Made by a program: the position numbers and the translations under genes. The notes beneath the pieces were generated by a model, which saw nothing but the letters and a program-made list of their open reading frames with translations, had not been told where the DNA came from and did no database searches. Below, piece after piece: positions 1 to 6,623 of a stretch of DNA of 7,633 nucleotides (position 1 is the first letter of the stretch; each line of letters begins with the position of its first letter). The stretch is from assembly GCA_024635885.1 (NCBI GenBank), contig JAGXIA010000044.1, positions 1 to 7,633 on the forward strand, written 5' to 3'. Origin of the DNA: Helicobacteraceae bacterium (GTDB lineage Bacteria; Campylobacterota; Campylobacteria; Campylobacterales; Sulfurimonadaceae).

Positions 1-1314
1 CATTTAAAACAAATAATCACTTATTTACAAAACTTTACAAAAATATCAGCTATTCATAGAGTCTCCGACACCATCGTTAAAATTGTATTTGACAAGGATA
101 ATGAGGTTTATTTTGAGATGCAACGCTCAAATTCAACTATGTTTAAATGTCCCTCTTATGCCCGCTCAAAAATTTATAATGCTCCTTTTGATGTCATACT
201 CTCAAAACGTTTTAACCGCTCAAATATACTGGATATTGACCTTGTTGACAATGACAAAATTTTAAGATTAAAAACATCAGTTGCCTCAGCATATAAAGAA
301 GAGATAAGTTATTTACAGATTGAGTTTACCGGCAAATATACAAATATTATTATTTTAGATGAAGATGAACTTGTCCTTGAAGCTCTTCGGCATGTGGATT
401 TATTTTCATCTTTTCGTGAAATAAGAGTAGGGCAGAAGTTACTCTCAGTTCCTCAGGCTCCTTTTGTGGCAAAAGATTACCCTATTGATGATGTAGAAGC
501 TTTTCTTTACGCTCAATATGACAAAGAGCAAGAGCAAAAACTCTCTTCACTAAAAAAACAAAAAATATCGTTTTTAAGCAAAAAATTAAAGAAACTCCAA
601 AAGCTTTATAGCTCTTTAGAAGAAGAGAAAAGCCTTGTTGATGATGCTCAGAAACTGCAACATTACGGCAATCTGGTTCTCTCAAATATACACAATATTA
701 AAGCCTATGAAAAAGTTTTTGACTTAGAAGATTATGATGGAAATATTGTATCAATAGAACTTTTAAAAGAGTACTCAGCTCCGGCAATGATGGCAAATTC
801 ACTCTTTTCAAGAAGTAAAAAAGCAAAACAAAAAGCTAAACACTTACACTTAGAAAAGGAAAGTTTGACCTCAAAAATAGAACATATCCAACTATTTATC
901 CATACAGTCCAAGAGGCAAAAGATATTGCAAAAATCGAACTTTTATTTCCAAAAAGAGTTCAGTCTAAAAAGATAAAAGTCAATGAATCCATAGAGACTT
1001 TTTTTATAGAGGGCTACAAAATTGGACTGGGAAAGAATGAAAAAGGAAATGTAGAACTTCTGCAAAAGGCAAGAGCTAAAGATGTTTGGATTCACATGAA
1101 AGACGTTCCCTCGGCTCATGTGATTATTACTACAGATAAGCAAAATGTACCGATGAATGTCATACAAAGTGCTGCAAGACTCTGTGTAGATTTCACAACT
1201 ACTGCAAAAGATAAGTATTTGGTCGATTATACTCCCAGAAGAGAAGTAACTATTCAAAATGGTGCAAATGTATTATATAATAAATACAAAACTATTGAGG
1301 TAGATACTAGATAG
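1..1314 (+). CDS. NFACT family protein (RqcH/FbpA-like), 5'-partial
   Basis: The frame is open from base 1 to the TAG at 1312-1314, giving 437 visible residues. The first ones (HLKQIITYLQNFTKI) look like the very start of the family, so probably only a few codons are missing; the ATG at 118 is internal. Visible residues about 1-147 are NFACT-N, with the family's EIMGRHSN-type motif seen as IEFTGKYTN (107-115). Residues about 174-310 are a Lys/Glu-rich coiled coil containing the YGNLVLSNIH stretch. Residues about 330-437 are NFACT-R (DUF814), with DVWIHMKD (361-368) and PSAHV (370-374). Family members bind the 60S/50S subunit with peptidyl-tRNA and, in Bacillus RqcH, add C-terminal Ala tails to stalled nascent chains; older annotations say fibronectin-binding protein. 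The protein is shorter than Bacillus RqcH because only about 25 residues occupy the place of the HhH domain. Family assignment is firm; the tailing activity is inferred. Confidence 0.9.
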   Translation, partial: HLKQIITYLQNFTKISAIHRVSDTIVKIVFDKDNEVYFEMQRSNSTMFKCPSYARSKIYNAPFDVILSKRFNRSNILDIDLVDNDKILRLKTSVASAYKEEISYLQIEFTGKYTNIIILDEDELVLEALRHVDLFSSFREIRVGQKLLSVPQAPFVAKDYPIDDVEAFLYAQYDKEQEQKLSSLKKQKISFLSKKLKKLQKLYSSLEEEKSLVDDAQKLQHYGNLVLSNIHNIKAYEKVFDLEDYDGNIVSIELLKEYSAPAMMANSLFSRSKKAKQKAKHLHLEKESLTSKIEHIQLFIHTVQEAKDIAKIELLFPKRVQSKKIKVNESIETFFIEGYKIGLGKNEKGNVELLQKARAKDVWIHMKDVPSAHVIITTDKQNVPMNVIQSAARLCVDFTTTAKDKYLVDYTPRREVTIQNGANVLYNKYKTIEVDTR

Positions 1315-1317
1315 CTT

Positions 1318-1324
1318 AAGGAGG
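1318..1324 (+). promoter_or_regulatory. Ribosome binding site of the small acidic protein gene
   Basis: AAGGAGG, a full anti-Shine-Dalgarno match, sits 5 nt before the ATG at 1330. It is the strongest ribosome site in the window and supports the short ORF being a real, well-translated gene. It lies directly after the NFACT stop codon, so the two genes are probably co-transcribed. Confidence 0.85.
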
Positions 1325-1329
1325 ATCTC

Positions 1330-1665
1330 ATGGCAATCGGCCCAATTGGAAATGCAATTTTTGTAAATCAAATGACTGCTACTGTGGCTACTGCGCATGC
1401 AAATCAAAACAGCCGATATGATCTTCAAAATGTTGTAGCACAAGCTGCTGCAAATGAAAAAGAAGAGAAGGTCTTAGAAGTCCGTCCGGCTGAAGAAAAC
1501 CAGAAAATTGATGCAGATAGAGAGCATCAGAAAAATGAAGCTGACCAAGAAACCGCAAGAAATGACAAAGAAGAATCAGATGAATCAGAAGAATCAGAAG
1601 AATCAGATGAAAAAACAGTACAAATAATAGATTTCACTGTGCATAAGTTAGATATTAAAGTCTGA
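1330..1665 (+). CDS. Small acidic protein of unknown function
   Basis: This 111-residue protein is not assigned to a named family. Its N-terminus (MAIGPIGNAIFVNQM, then an Ala/Gln/Asn-rich stretch to about residue 46) is mildly hydrophobic but has no basic n-region or cleavage site, so it does not look like a signal peptide. Residues about 43-95 are highly charged, Glu/Asp/Lys-rich and probably disordered or helical, ending in ESDESEESEESDE (82-94). That segment is encoded by four 9-bp repeats. The last 17 residues return to ordinary hydrophobic composition (IIDFTVHKLDIKV). A perfect ribosome site and a 15-nt gap from the NFACT gene suggest co-transcription. From memory, small proteins beginning with an IGPIGN-like motif occur in other Campylobacterota, but I cannot confirm this. 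The function is unknown. Confidence 0.75.
   Translation: MAIGPIGNAIFVNQMTATVATAHANQNSRYDLQNVVAQAAANEKEEKVLEVRPAEENQKIDADREHQKNEADQETARNDKEESDESEESEESDEKTVQIIDFTVHKLDIKV
1573..1608 (+). repeat. Four tandem 9-bp repeats inside the small acidic gene
   Basis: Four consecutive units GAATCAGAT / GAATCAGAA / GAATCAGAA / GAATCAGAT encode ESD-ESE-ESE-ESD. The unit length is a multiple of three, so gain or loss of copies changes protein length without breaking the frame. Confidence 0.9.
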
Positions 1666-1670
1666 TTAGA

Positions 1671-1676
1671 TATAAT
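1671..1676 (+). promoter_or_regulatory. Probable -10 box for the cdsA operon
   Basis: A perfect TATAAT lies 27 nt before the cdsA start, in the 38-nt gap after the small acidic gene, so transcription would begin near 1683. No convincing -35 hexamer is visible, which is normal for the housekeeping sigma factor of Campylobacterota. Some transcripts may instead read through from the upstream genes, since no terminator is seen in the gap. Confidence 0.55.
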
Positions 1677-1703
1677 TCAAAAAACAATTATGTAGGAAAT
1701 TTT

Positions 1704-2459
1704 ATGGCAATTTTTGGCGAACATCAAGAGAGAGTTGTGACTGGTTTAGCGCTTGTAGCTGCCGTTTTACTGCTTGGATATATAGATAATTTTTTTCTAA
1801 TGTGGCTTGTTTTTGGAGCTATCTATATTTTAGCCTTTAAAGAGGCACTTCGTCTTTTTCAAATGGACAATGCTCCTTTGGTTTTTTTAGCTATTGGAAT
1901 CTGGCTTATAGCAGGAATTTACCCTTATGGTGACGACCTTTTTGTTTTAGCCGGTGTCGCTTATGCCAGTGCTGTCGCCTACAACAAAGATATGCAGTGG
2001 AAAGACTTCCTTCCTTTTATTTATCCTACTGCCGGAATGCTTTTTATTTTTACAATGTACCAAGAATATGGAGTAATGGCACTTCTTTGGCTTTTGATTG
2101 TTGTAGCTATGACTGATGTCGGCGCGTATGCAGTTGGCAAAAGTATAGGTAAAACTCCATTTTGCGAGACAAGCCCGAAAAAAACTATGGAAGGTGTTGT
2201 AGGTGGAATTGTTGTTGCGACTATCAGTGGTGCATTTGCAGGACTTGGCATAGTTGATTTTACAGTTGCATTTCTAATCTCTTTTATGGTTTCTACCAGC
2301 TCTGTTTTCGGTGATTTGTTTGAGAGCTCTTTAAAAAGAAAAGCCGGTGTAAAAGACAGTGGCGATTTACTTCCTGGACATGGCGGTGTACTTGACAGAA
2401 TAGATGGCTATCTGTTCGGTGCAATAGTTATGTTGGTTCTTTTAAGAGGATTGGTGTAG
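1704..2459 (+). CDS. cdsA: Phosphatidate cytidylyltransferase (CDP-diacylglycerol synthase)
   Basis: CdsA converts phosphatidic acid and CTP to CDP-diacylglycerol plus pyrophosphate in the inner membrane, the branch point for phosphatidylethanolamine, phosphatidylglycerol and cardiolipin. The 251-residue protein is a string of hydrophobic helices, with about seven predicted by eye. It ends with the complete CDP-alcohol cytidylyltransferase signature at residues 208-234: SSLKRK, then KDSGDLLPGHGG, then DRID, including the Asp/Lys/His residues that bind metal and CTP. It is somewhat shorter than the E. coli enzyme (about 285) but of the length expected for this phylum. The ATG at 1704 follows AGGAAA at 1694-1699. 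The stop is 4 nt before the dxr start, so the two genes are probably translationally coupled. The same cdsA-dxr adjacency is known in Campylobacter. Confidence 0.95.
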   Translation: MAIFGEHQERVVTGLALVAAVLLLGYIDNFFLMWLVFGAIYILAFKEALRLFQMDNAPLVFLAIGIWLIAGIYPYGDDLFVLAGVAYASAVAYNKDMQWKDFLPFIYPTAGMLFIFTMYQEYGVMALLWLLIVVAMTDVGAYAVGKSIGKTPFCETSPKKTMEGVVGGIVVATISGAFAGLGIVDFTVAFLISFMVSTSSVFGDLFESSLKRKAGVKDSGDLLPGHGGVLDRIDGYLFGAIVMLVLLRGLV

Positions 2460-2463
2460 AACT

Positions 2464-3534
2464 TTGATACTTCTTGGTTCAACAGGTTCTATTGGTGTAA
2501 ATACACTTCTTGTAGCTAAACGATTAAACATGAATGTTGATGTTTTAGTGGCAGGAAAAAATATAGAACTTTTGAATACGCAGATTGCAGAGCATAAGCC
2601 GAGTGTTGTTGTTGTTGCACGCAAAGAAGATGTAGAAAAAGTAAATCATAAAAAGGTTTATTTCGGTGAAGAGGCTATTGTAAAAGTTATAGAAGACTCT
2701 AACAGTGAACTTGTAGTCAATGCTCTTGTGGGCTTTTTAGGTCTGCGTCCGACTTTAACTGCTTTGGCATGTGGAAAAAAAGTGGCTCTTGCAAACAAAG
2801 AGTCTTTAGTGGCATGTGGAAACTTCATAGACGTCAGTAAAATCCAACCTATAGACAGTGAACATTTTGGGCTTTGGTATTTGATGCAGGATAGACCGGT
2901 CAAAAGGATGATTATTACTGCCAGCGGCGGTGCATTTCGGGACTGGGATATTGATCGGCTAAAAAATGCGAGCTTAGCTGACACGCAAAAACATCCAAAC
3001 TGGTCTATGGGTCAGAAAATCACTATAGACTCTGCCACAATGGTAAATAAAATGTTTGAACTCCTAGAAGCAAGATGGCTTTTTGGTGAGGGAGAATATG
3101 ATGCTATTATAGAGACGCAGTCACTTATTCATGCTCTTATAGACTTTAAAGACGGTTCGACCACTGCACATTTTGCCAATGCAAGTATGCAGCTACCGAT
3201 TGCTTATGCGCTTAATGAAAAGATGCAGGAAAATATTTTAGGGCATGTGGATTTACTAAAAGTCGGTTCTTTAGAGTTTAGAGAAATAGAGATACAGAGA
3301 TATCCAATCTGGTCGATAAAAGATGAACTTTTAGCAAATCCACAAAGAGGCGTGGTAGTAAATGCTGCGAATGAAGCTGCAATAGAGCTTTTTATAGCGA
3401 AAAAAATAGGCTTTATGGATATTTCAAATAGCATTATCGGTGCATATGAAAAATTCGATATATCGCCGACAACTCTTGATGATGTATTCGCTATTGATAA
3501 AGAAGTTAGAAGTTTTGTAAGGAGTTTATTTTGA
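2464..3534 (+). CDS. dxr: 1-deoxy-D-xylulose 5-phosphate reductoisomerase
   Basis: Dxr makes 2-C-methyl-D-erythritol 4-phosphate from DXP with NADPH and a divalent metal, the committed step of the MEP isoprenoid pathway, in the cytosol. The 356-residue protein has the NADPH-binding GSTGSIG at 5-11, ANKESLV at 110-116, the metal site PIDSEH at 129-134 (Asp131, Glu133), TASGGAFR at 152-159, and HPNWSMGQKITIDSATMVNK from 177 leading to Glu199, the likely equivalent of E. coli Glu231. The start is a TTG at 2464. It is the only candidate in frame, because a stop lies at 2443-2445 and no ATG or GTG follows before the Rossmann motif. The nearest Shine-Dalgarno-like stretch (AAGAGGA, 2444-2450) is rather distant, so coupling to cdsA termination is likely. 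The stop overlaps the next start. Confidence 0.95.
   Translation: MILLGSTGSIGVNTLLVAKRLNMNVDVLVAGKNIELLNTQIAEHKPSVVVVARKEDVEKVNHKKVYFGEEAIVKVIEDSNSELVVNALVGFLGLRPTLTALACGKKVALANKESLVACGNFIDVSKIQPIDSEHFGLWYLMQDRPVKRMIITASGGAFRDWDIDRLKNASLADTQKHPNWSMGQKITIDSATMVNKMFELLEARWLFGEGEYDAIIETQSLIHALIDFKDGSTTAHFANASMQLPIAYALNEKMQENILGHVDLLKVGSLEFREIEIQRYPIWSIKDELLANPQRGVVVNAANEAAIELFIAKKIGFMDISNSIIGAYEKFDISPTTLDDVFAIDKEVRSFVRSLF
3519..3524 (+). promoter_or_regulatory. Ribosome binding site fixing the TTG start of histidine kinase 1
   Basis: AAGGAG lies inside the last codons of dxr, 6 nt before the TTG at 3531. The TTG shares four bases (TTGA) with the dxr stop, the classic arrangement for translational coupling. 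Confidence 0.75.
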
Positions 3535-4577
3535 AAGAAAGTAGTGAAAAAAGCACGTTTATAGATAAATTAATAATCCAATTAGCAAGTTATTCACCAA
3601 CTTTGATTGTAATATTTGCAACAATGCTGGTTCTTTTATTATCATTACCGATTGTATATTTTATTACAATATTGCTTGGTGAACAATACACTGAACTACT
3701 GCTAATTCTTTCCGTAGTCCTTCCTCTTTTGACTCCATTGCCTTTGACAGTTTTATTTAGATTAACAAAGCATCTGCAATACTCAGCTCAAAATTTAGAA
3801 GAAAAGTCACAAGAATCCAAACAAAAAGATGTTGTGCTTTTTGAGCAATCCCGTTTTGCTTTAATGGGTGAGATGATGACAAATATCTCAGAGCATTGGA
3901 AGCAATCTTTGCAGAGTATATCTTTAAGTGTAGAAGATGCAAAAAAAGAATGCCCAAACTCTAACAAAAACTTTGAAACTATAGATGATAACGTTCATTA
4001 TCTCGGCGCAACTGTAGATAATTTTTTATCATTTTTTGATAAGAAAACACATATGGAACTGATGAGTATGAGTGACATAATAAAAGAAATAAAAAGCATT
4101 GTTGACCTGCAGATGCCTAAAGACATCAAATTTGAGACAGAAATTGATAACAGCATTGATGATGTTATGATTAGTTCTTCCATTTCGCAAGTTATTTTAA
4201 ACCTTATTAATAATGCTCAAGATGCTCTGGACTATGATTTGGACAACAAGATAATTACATTAAAACTCATAGCTATGGAAGATGGTGTAGAAATTGTTTG
4301 CTGTGACAGTGGAAATGGAATAGATCCAAAAATCAGAGATGCTATATTTGAACCCTATTTTACAACAAAAGAAGATAAACATGGAAGAGGCATAGGTCTT
4401 TATATTTTAAAGCAGATAGTAGATAAAGTATTTGATGGTTACGTAGATGTAGGGTCAACAAGTAAACTGGCTCCAACACTCAGCACTGAAAAAACATGTT
4501 TTTATATAGGTCTTCCATTCTCTCATAAATGTGTTATAAAAAATAAAGAAGAAGAAGAGATTACAAGTGCTATTTAG
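3531..4577 (+). CDS. Membrane histidine kinase paralogue with altered H-box (possible pseudokinase)
   Basis: This 348-residue protein has two hydrophobic helices (about 24-49 and 55-76) joined by about five residues, so it has no extracytoplasmic sensor domain. A short charged linker and then a cytoplasmic kinase core follow. The core's dimerisation helix begins RFALMGEMMTNIS, but the next residues are Glu121-His122-Trp-Lys-Gln-Ser-Leu-Gln, whereas the family and the next gene have His-Gln-Trp-(K/R)-Gln-Pro-Leu-Asn. The phospho-acceptor position is thus Glu, the Pro is lost, and a His sits one place later. The ATP-binding domain looks intact: N-box NLINNAQDAL (224-233), G1 DSGNGID (259-265), F-box FEPYFTTK (273-280) and G2 GRGIGLY (285-291). 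Cys257-Cys258 precede the G1 Asp. The TTG start overlaps dxr by 4 nt. No response regulator is in the window. Histidine kinase family membership is firm; catalytic status is open. Confidence 0.88.
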   Translation: MKESSEKSTFIDKLIIQLASYSPTLIVIFATMLVLLLSLPIVYFITILLGEQYTELLLILSVVLPLLTPLPLTVLFRLTKHLQYSAQNLEEKSQESKQKDVVLFEQSRFALMGEMMTNISEHWKQSLQSISLSVEDAKKECPNSNKNFETIDDNVHYLGATVDNFLSFFDKKTHMELMSMSDIIKEIKSIVDLQMPKDIKFETEIDNSIDDVMISSSISQVILNLINNAQDALDYDLDNKIITLKLIAMEDGVEIVCCDSGNGIDPKIRDAIFEPYFTTKEDKHGRGIGLYILKQIVDKVFDGYVDVGSTSKLAPTLSTEKTCFYIGLPFSHKCVIKNKEEEEITSAI

Positions 4578-4605
4578 TGTAGAAAATAGTAAAAGAGATG
4601 TTTAG

Positions 4606-5601
4606 TTGAATATAAAAGATTTTACCAATCGTAAGTTAGACAACATTATTACGAAACTTCCTACATACTCATCTTTTTTAATTGTAATTATTACAACTGT
4701 CTTTGTTCTCCTTGGCTCAATTCCGATAGTATATGTTTTCTCAAAAATATTTGGCGTTACATATACCTATTTTTTATTTTCCATATCTGTATTTTTACCA
4801 CTTATATTAACTCCAGTAGTTATAACTATTGTGATTAGACTAACGAAAGATCTAAAGCGAGAGATAGATAAGAACACAGAGAAGGATATTATTCTTTTTG
4901 AACAGGCTCGTTTTGCCTTAATGGGTGAGATGATGGCAAATATTTCACATCAATGGAAACAGCCATTAAATACTATAGGCTTAGCTGTTGTCTCTGCTAG
5001 GGCAGCAGGCTTAGAAAAAGAGACAGTATCGAGGTCTTTTGATATTTTGGAAGATACTATAAACTACTTAGCTAATACGATAAATGATTTTATGTCATTT
5101 TTTAATCAAAAAACTTATAGTGAAGTGAAAAAGCTGCAAACTATTGTGCAGGAAGTAAAGAGTATATCTTCTGTAGAACTTTTATCAAAAAATATAAAAC
5201 TAAATATGCAGATAGAATCGGAATCTGATACCGTTGAACTTGCCTCATCAATATCTCAAGTTTTGCTAAACTTTATAAATAATGCAAAAGATTCTTTTAC
5301 AAAAGAAATAGAAAATTCGGAGATAATCATTAAGTTTATTCCCAGAGAATATTTTTTAGAGATTAGCTGTTGCGATAATGCTAACGGAATTGACCCAGCT
5401 ATAATAGATAAAATTTTTAGTCCATATTTTACGACAAAAGTAAAATCTCAGGGAACAGGGATAGGATTGTATATGTCAAGACAAATAATTGAAAAAGTTT
5501 TTAACGCAGAGATTAATGTAAGTTCAAAAATAGGTGAAACCTGTTTTAATATAAGCATACCATATAGCGATAAGTGTATAAGAAGAAGAGGTTCCAAGTG
5601 A
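4606..5601 (+). CDS. Membrane sensor histidine kinase (orphan in this window)
   Basis: This 331-residue paralogue of the preceding gene aligns with it over its length. It has helices at about 24-49 and 55-77 with shared residues (P40-I-V-Y, Y53-T54, L64-P65), no periplasmic domain, then RFALMGEMMANIS. Its H-box is canonical for the HQWRQPLN class: His115-Gln-Trp-Lys-Gln-Pro-Leu-Asn, with His115 the predicted phosphorylation site. The ATP-binding boxes are NFINNAKDSF (222-231), DNANGID (257-263, Ala for the first G1 glycine, a substitution I recall as common in this class), FSPYFTTK (271-278) and GTGIGLY (283-289). Cys255-Cys256 precede the G1 Asp. The TTG at 4606 is preceded by AAGAGA (4593-4598). 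It starts 28 nt after kinase 1 and overlaps tsaD by 4 nt. The signal and the partner response regulator are unknown. Confidence 0.9.
   Translation: MNIKDFTNRKLDNIITKLPTYSSFLIVIITTVFVLLGSIPIVYVFSKIFGVTYTYFLFSISVFLPLILTPVVITIVIRLTKDLKREIDKNTEKDIILFEQARFALMGEMMANISHQWKQPLNTIGLAVVSARAAGLEKETVSRSFDILEDTINYLANTINDFMSFFNQKTYSEVKKLQTIVQEVKSISSVELLSKNIKLNMQIESESDTVELASSISQVLLNFINNAKDSFTKEIENSEIIIKFIPREYFLEISCCDNANGIDPAIIDKIFSPYFTTKVKSQGTGIGLYMSRQIIEKVFNAEINVSSKIGETCFNISIPYSDKCIRRRGSK
5586..5591 (+). promoter_or_regulatory. Ribosome binding site fixing the GTG start of tsaD
   Basis: AAGAGG lies 6 nt before the GTG at 5598. It favours that start over the GTG at 5574, which would add eight residues ahead of the conserved N-terminus and lie deeper inside the upstream kinase gene. 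Confidence 0.7.
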
Positions 5602-6581
5602 TACTTAGTATAGAGAGCAGTTGTGATGACTCTGCTATCGCAATTACAGAGATTTCGTCGTGTCGACTTTTATTTCATAAAAAAATATCTCAAGAGTTAG
5701 AACATTCTGTCTATGGAGGAGTGGTTCCCGAACTTGCGGCACGTCTTCATGCGGAGGCTTTACCGAAAATTTTGGCAGAGTGTGAACCCTACTTTAAAGA
5801 CTTAAAAGCTGTAGCAGTCACATCTAGTCCAGGACTTGCAGTTACTCTTATTGAGGGTGTTACAATGGCCAAGGCTATTGCAGTTGCACTCAATATTCCT
5901 CTTATCGGAGTAAACCATTTAGTTGGACATACATACTCTTTATTTATAGAAAAACCTGCACAATTTCCTCTTACTGTCCTACTAGTTTCAGGCGGGCATA
6001 CGCAAGTGATGGAAGTAAAAAGTTTAACGGATATACAAACTGTTGCTAAAAGTATGGATGATAGCTTTGGCGAGAGTTTTGATAAAGTGGCAAAAATGAT
6101 GGGACTTGGTTACCCGGGTGGTCCGCTTATTCAAGAGCTGGCAAAAGATGGGGACAGAAAGAAACATAACTTTACTATTCCGCTTCAGGGTAAACAATCA
6201 TCAGTACTTGCTTTTTCCTACTCCGGACTTAAAAATGCAGTGAGACTTGCAGTAGAAAAAGAAGAAAAAGAAAATTATGAAGATATTGCCGCAAGTTTTG
6301 AGCATATTGCAACTGCTCATTTAATCCATAAATTAAAAAAGTATTTTCAAATAGTGACTCCAAAAACTTTTGCGATTGTTGGAGGTGCAAGTGCTAACCT
6401 TTACTTACGTTCTCAGATAGAAGATCTTTTAAAACCATATAGCGCTGCATTACTTTTAAGTGAATTGAAGTACTGCTCAGACAATGCTGCTATGATAGGC
6501 AGAGTAGCTGTAGAGATGTATAATAAGGAGATGTTTAGTTCTTTAAAAGACTTAGATATCTCGCCAAAAAGCTCATTATAA
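5598..6581 (+). CDS. tsaD: tRNA N6-adenosine threonylcarbamoyltransferase TsaD
   Basis: TsaD (formerly Gcp/YgjD) transfers threonylcarbamoyl from TC-AMP to A37 of ANN-decoding tRNAs, making t6A, and works with TsaB and TsaE, which are not in this window. The 327-residue product starts MILSIESSCDDSAIAI, the family N-terminus. The metal-ligand motif is NHLVGH with His107 and His111, and the third ligand is Asp295 in CSDNAAMIG. SGGHTQ (131-136) and the ASFEHIATAHL helix also match the ASKHA-fold family. The usual Glu between the two histidines is Val here, but the ligands themselves are kept. The GTG at 5598 overlaps the kinase stop (GTGA) and has a well-placed ribosome site; a longer form from 5574 is possible but less likely. 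It is the last gene of the run. Confidence 0.95.
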   Translation: MILSIESSCDDSAIAITEISSCRLLFHKKISQELEHSVYGGVVPELAARLHAEALPKILAECEPYFKDLKAVAVTSSPGLAVTLIEGVTMAKAIAVALNIPLIGVNHLVGHTYSLFIEKPAQFPLTVLLVSGGHTQVMEVKSLTDIQTVAKSMDDSFGESFDKVAKMMGLGYPGGPLIQELAKDGDRKKHNFTIPLQGKQSSVLAFSYSGLKNAVRLAVEKEEKENYEDIAASFEHIATAHLIHKLKKYFQIVTPKTFAIVGGASANLYLRSQIEDLLKPYSAALLLSELKYCSDNAAMIGRVAVEMYNKEMFSSLKDLDISPKSSL

Positions 6582-6583
6582 TC

Positions 6584-6598
6584 TTAAGCAGTGCTTAA
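6584..6598 (+). repeat. Short palindrome just after tsaD
   Basis: TTAAGC-AGT-GCTTAA is a perfect 6-bp inverted repeat with a 3-nt centre, three bases after the tsaD stop. No T-tract follows, so it is a poor terminator by itself. It could protect the mRNA 3' end or be chance. Confidence 0.35.
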
Positions 6599-6623
6599 TA
6601 CAAAATACTCTCATATTTAAATA

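Noticed and set aside
4598..4609. Three-codon mini-ORF (ATG TTT AGT TGA) whose stop overlaps the TTG start of kinase 2.
   Set aside because: It resembles a coupling leader peptide, but it has no spaced ribosome site of its own and such a short ORF is expected by chance in AT-rich DNA.
5374..5394. Ala for the first G1 glycine (DNANG) in kinase 2 as a sign of a second degenerate kinase, complementary to kinase 1.
   Set aside because: From memory, DNAGG-like G1 boxes are common in active kinases of this class, so it is weak evidence for loss of ATP binding.
3531..5601. Mobile element or island carrying the two kinases.
   Set aside because: No terminal repeats, transposase, integrase or attachment site are visible, base composition does not shift obviously, and the junctions are seamless 4-nt overlaps.
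4595..6540. 13-nt exact direct repeat GAGATGTTTAGTT before kinase 2 (4595-4607) and in the 3' end of tsaD (6528-6540).
   Set aside because: One shared 13-mer in a 7.6-kb AT-rich window is within chance expectation, and the two copies flank no element boundary.
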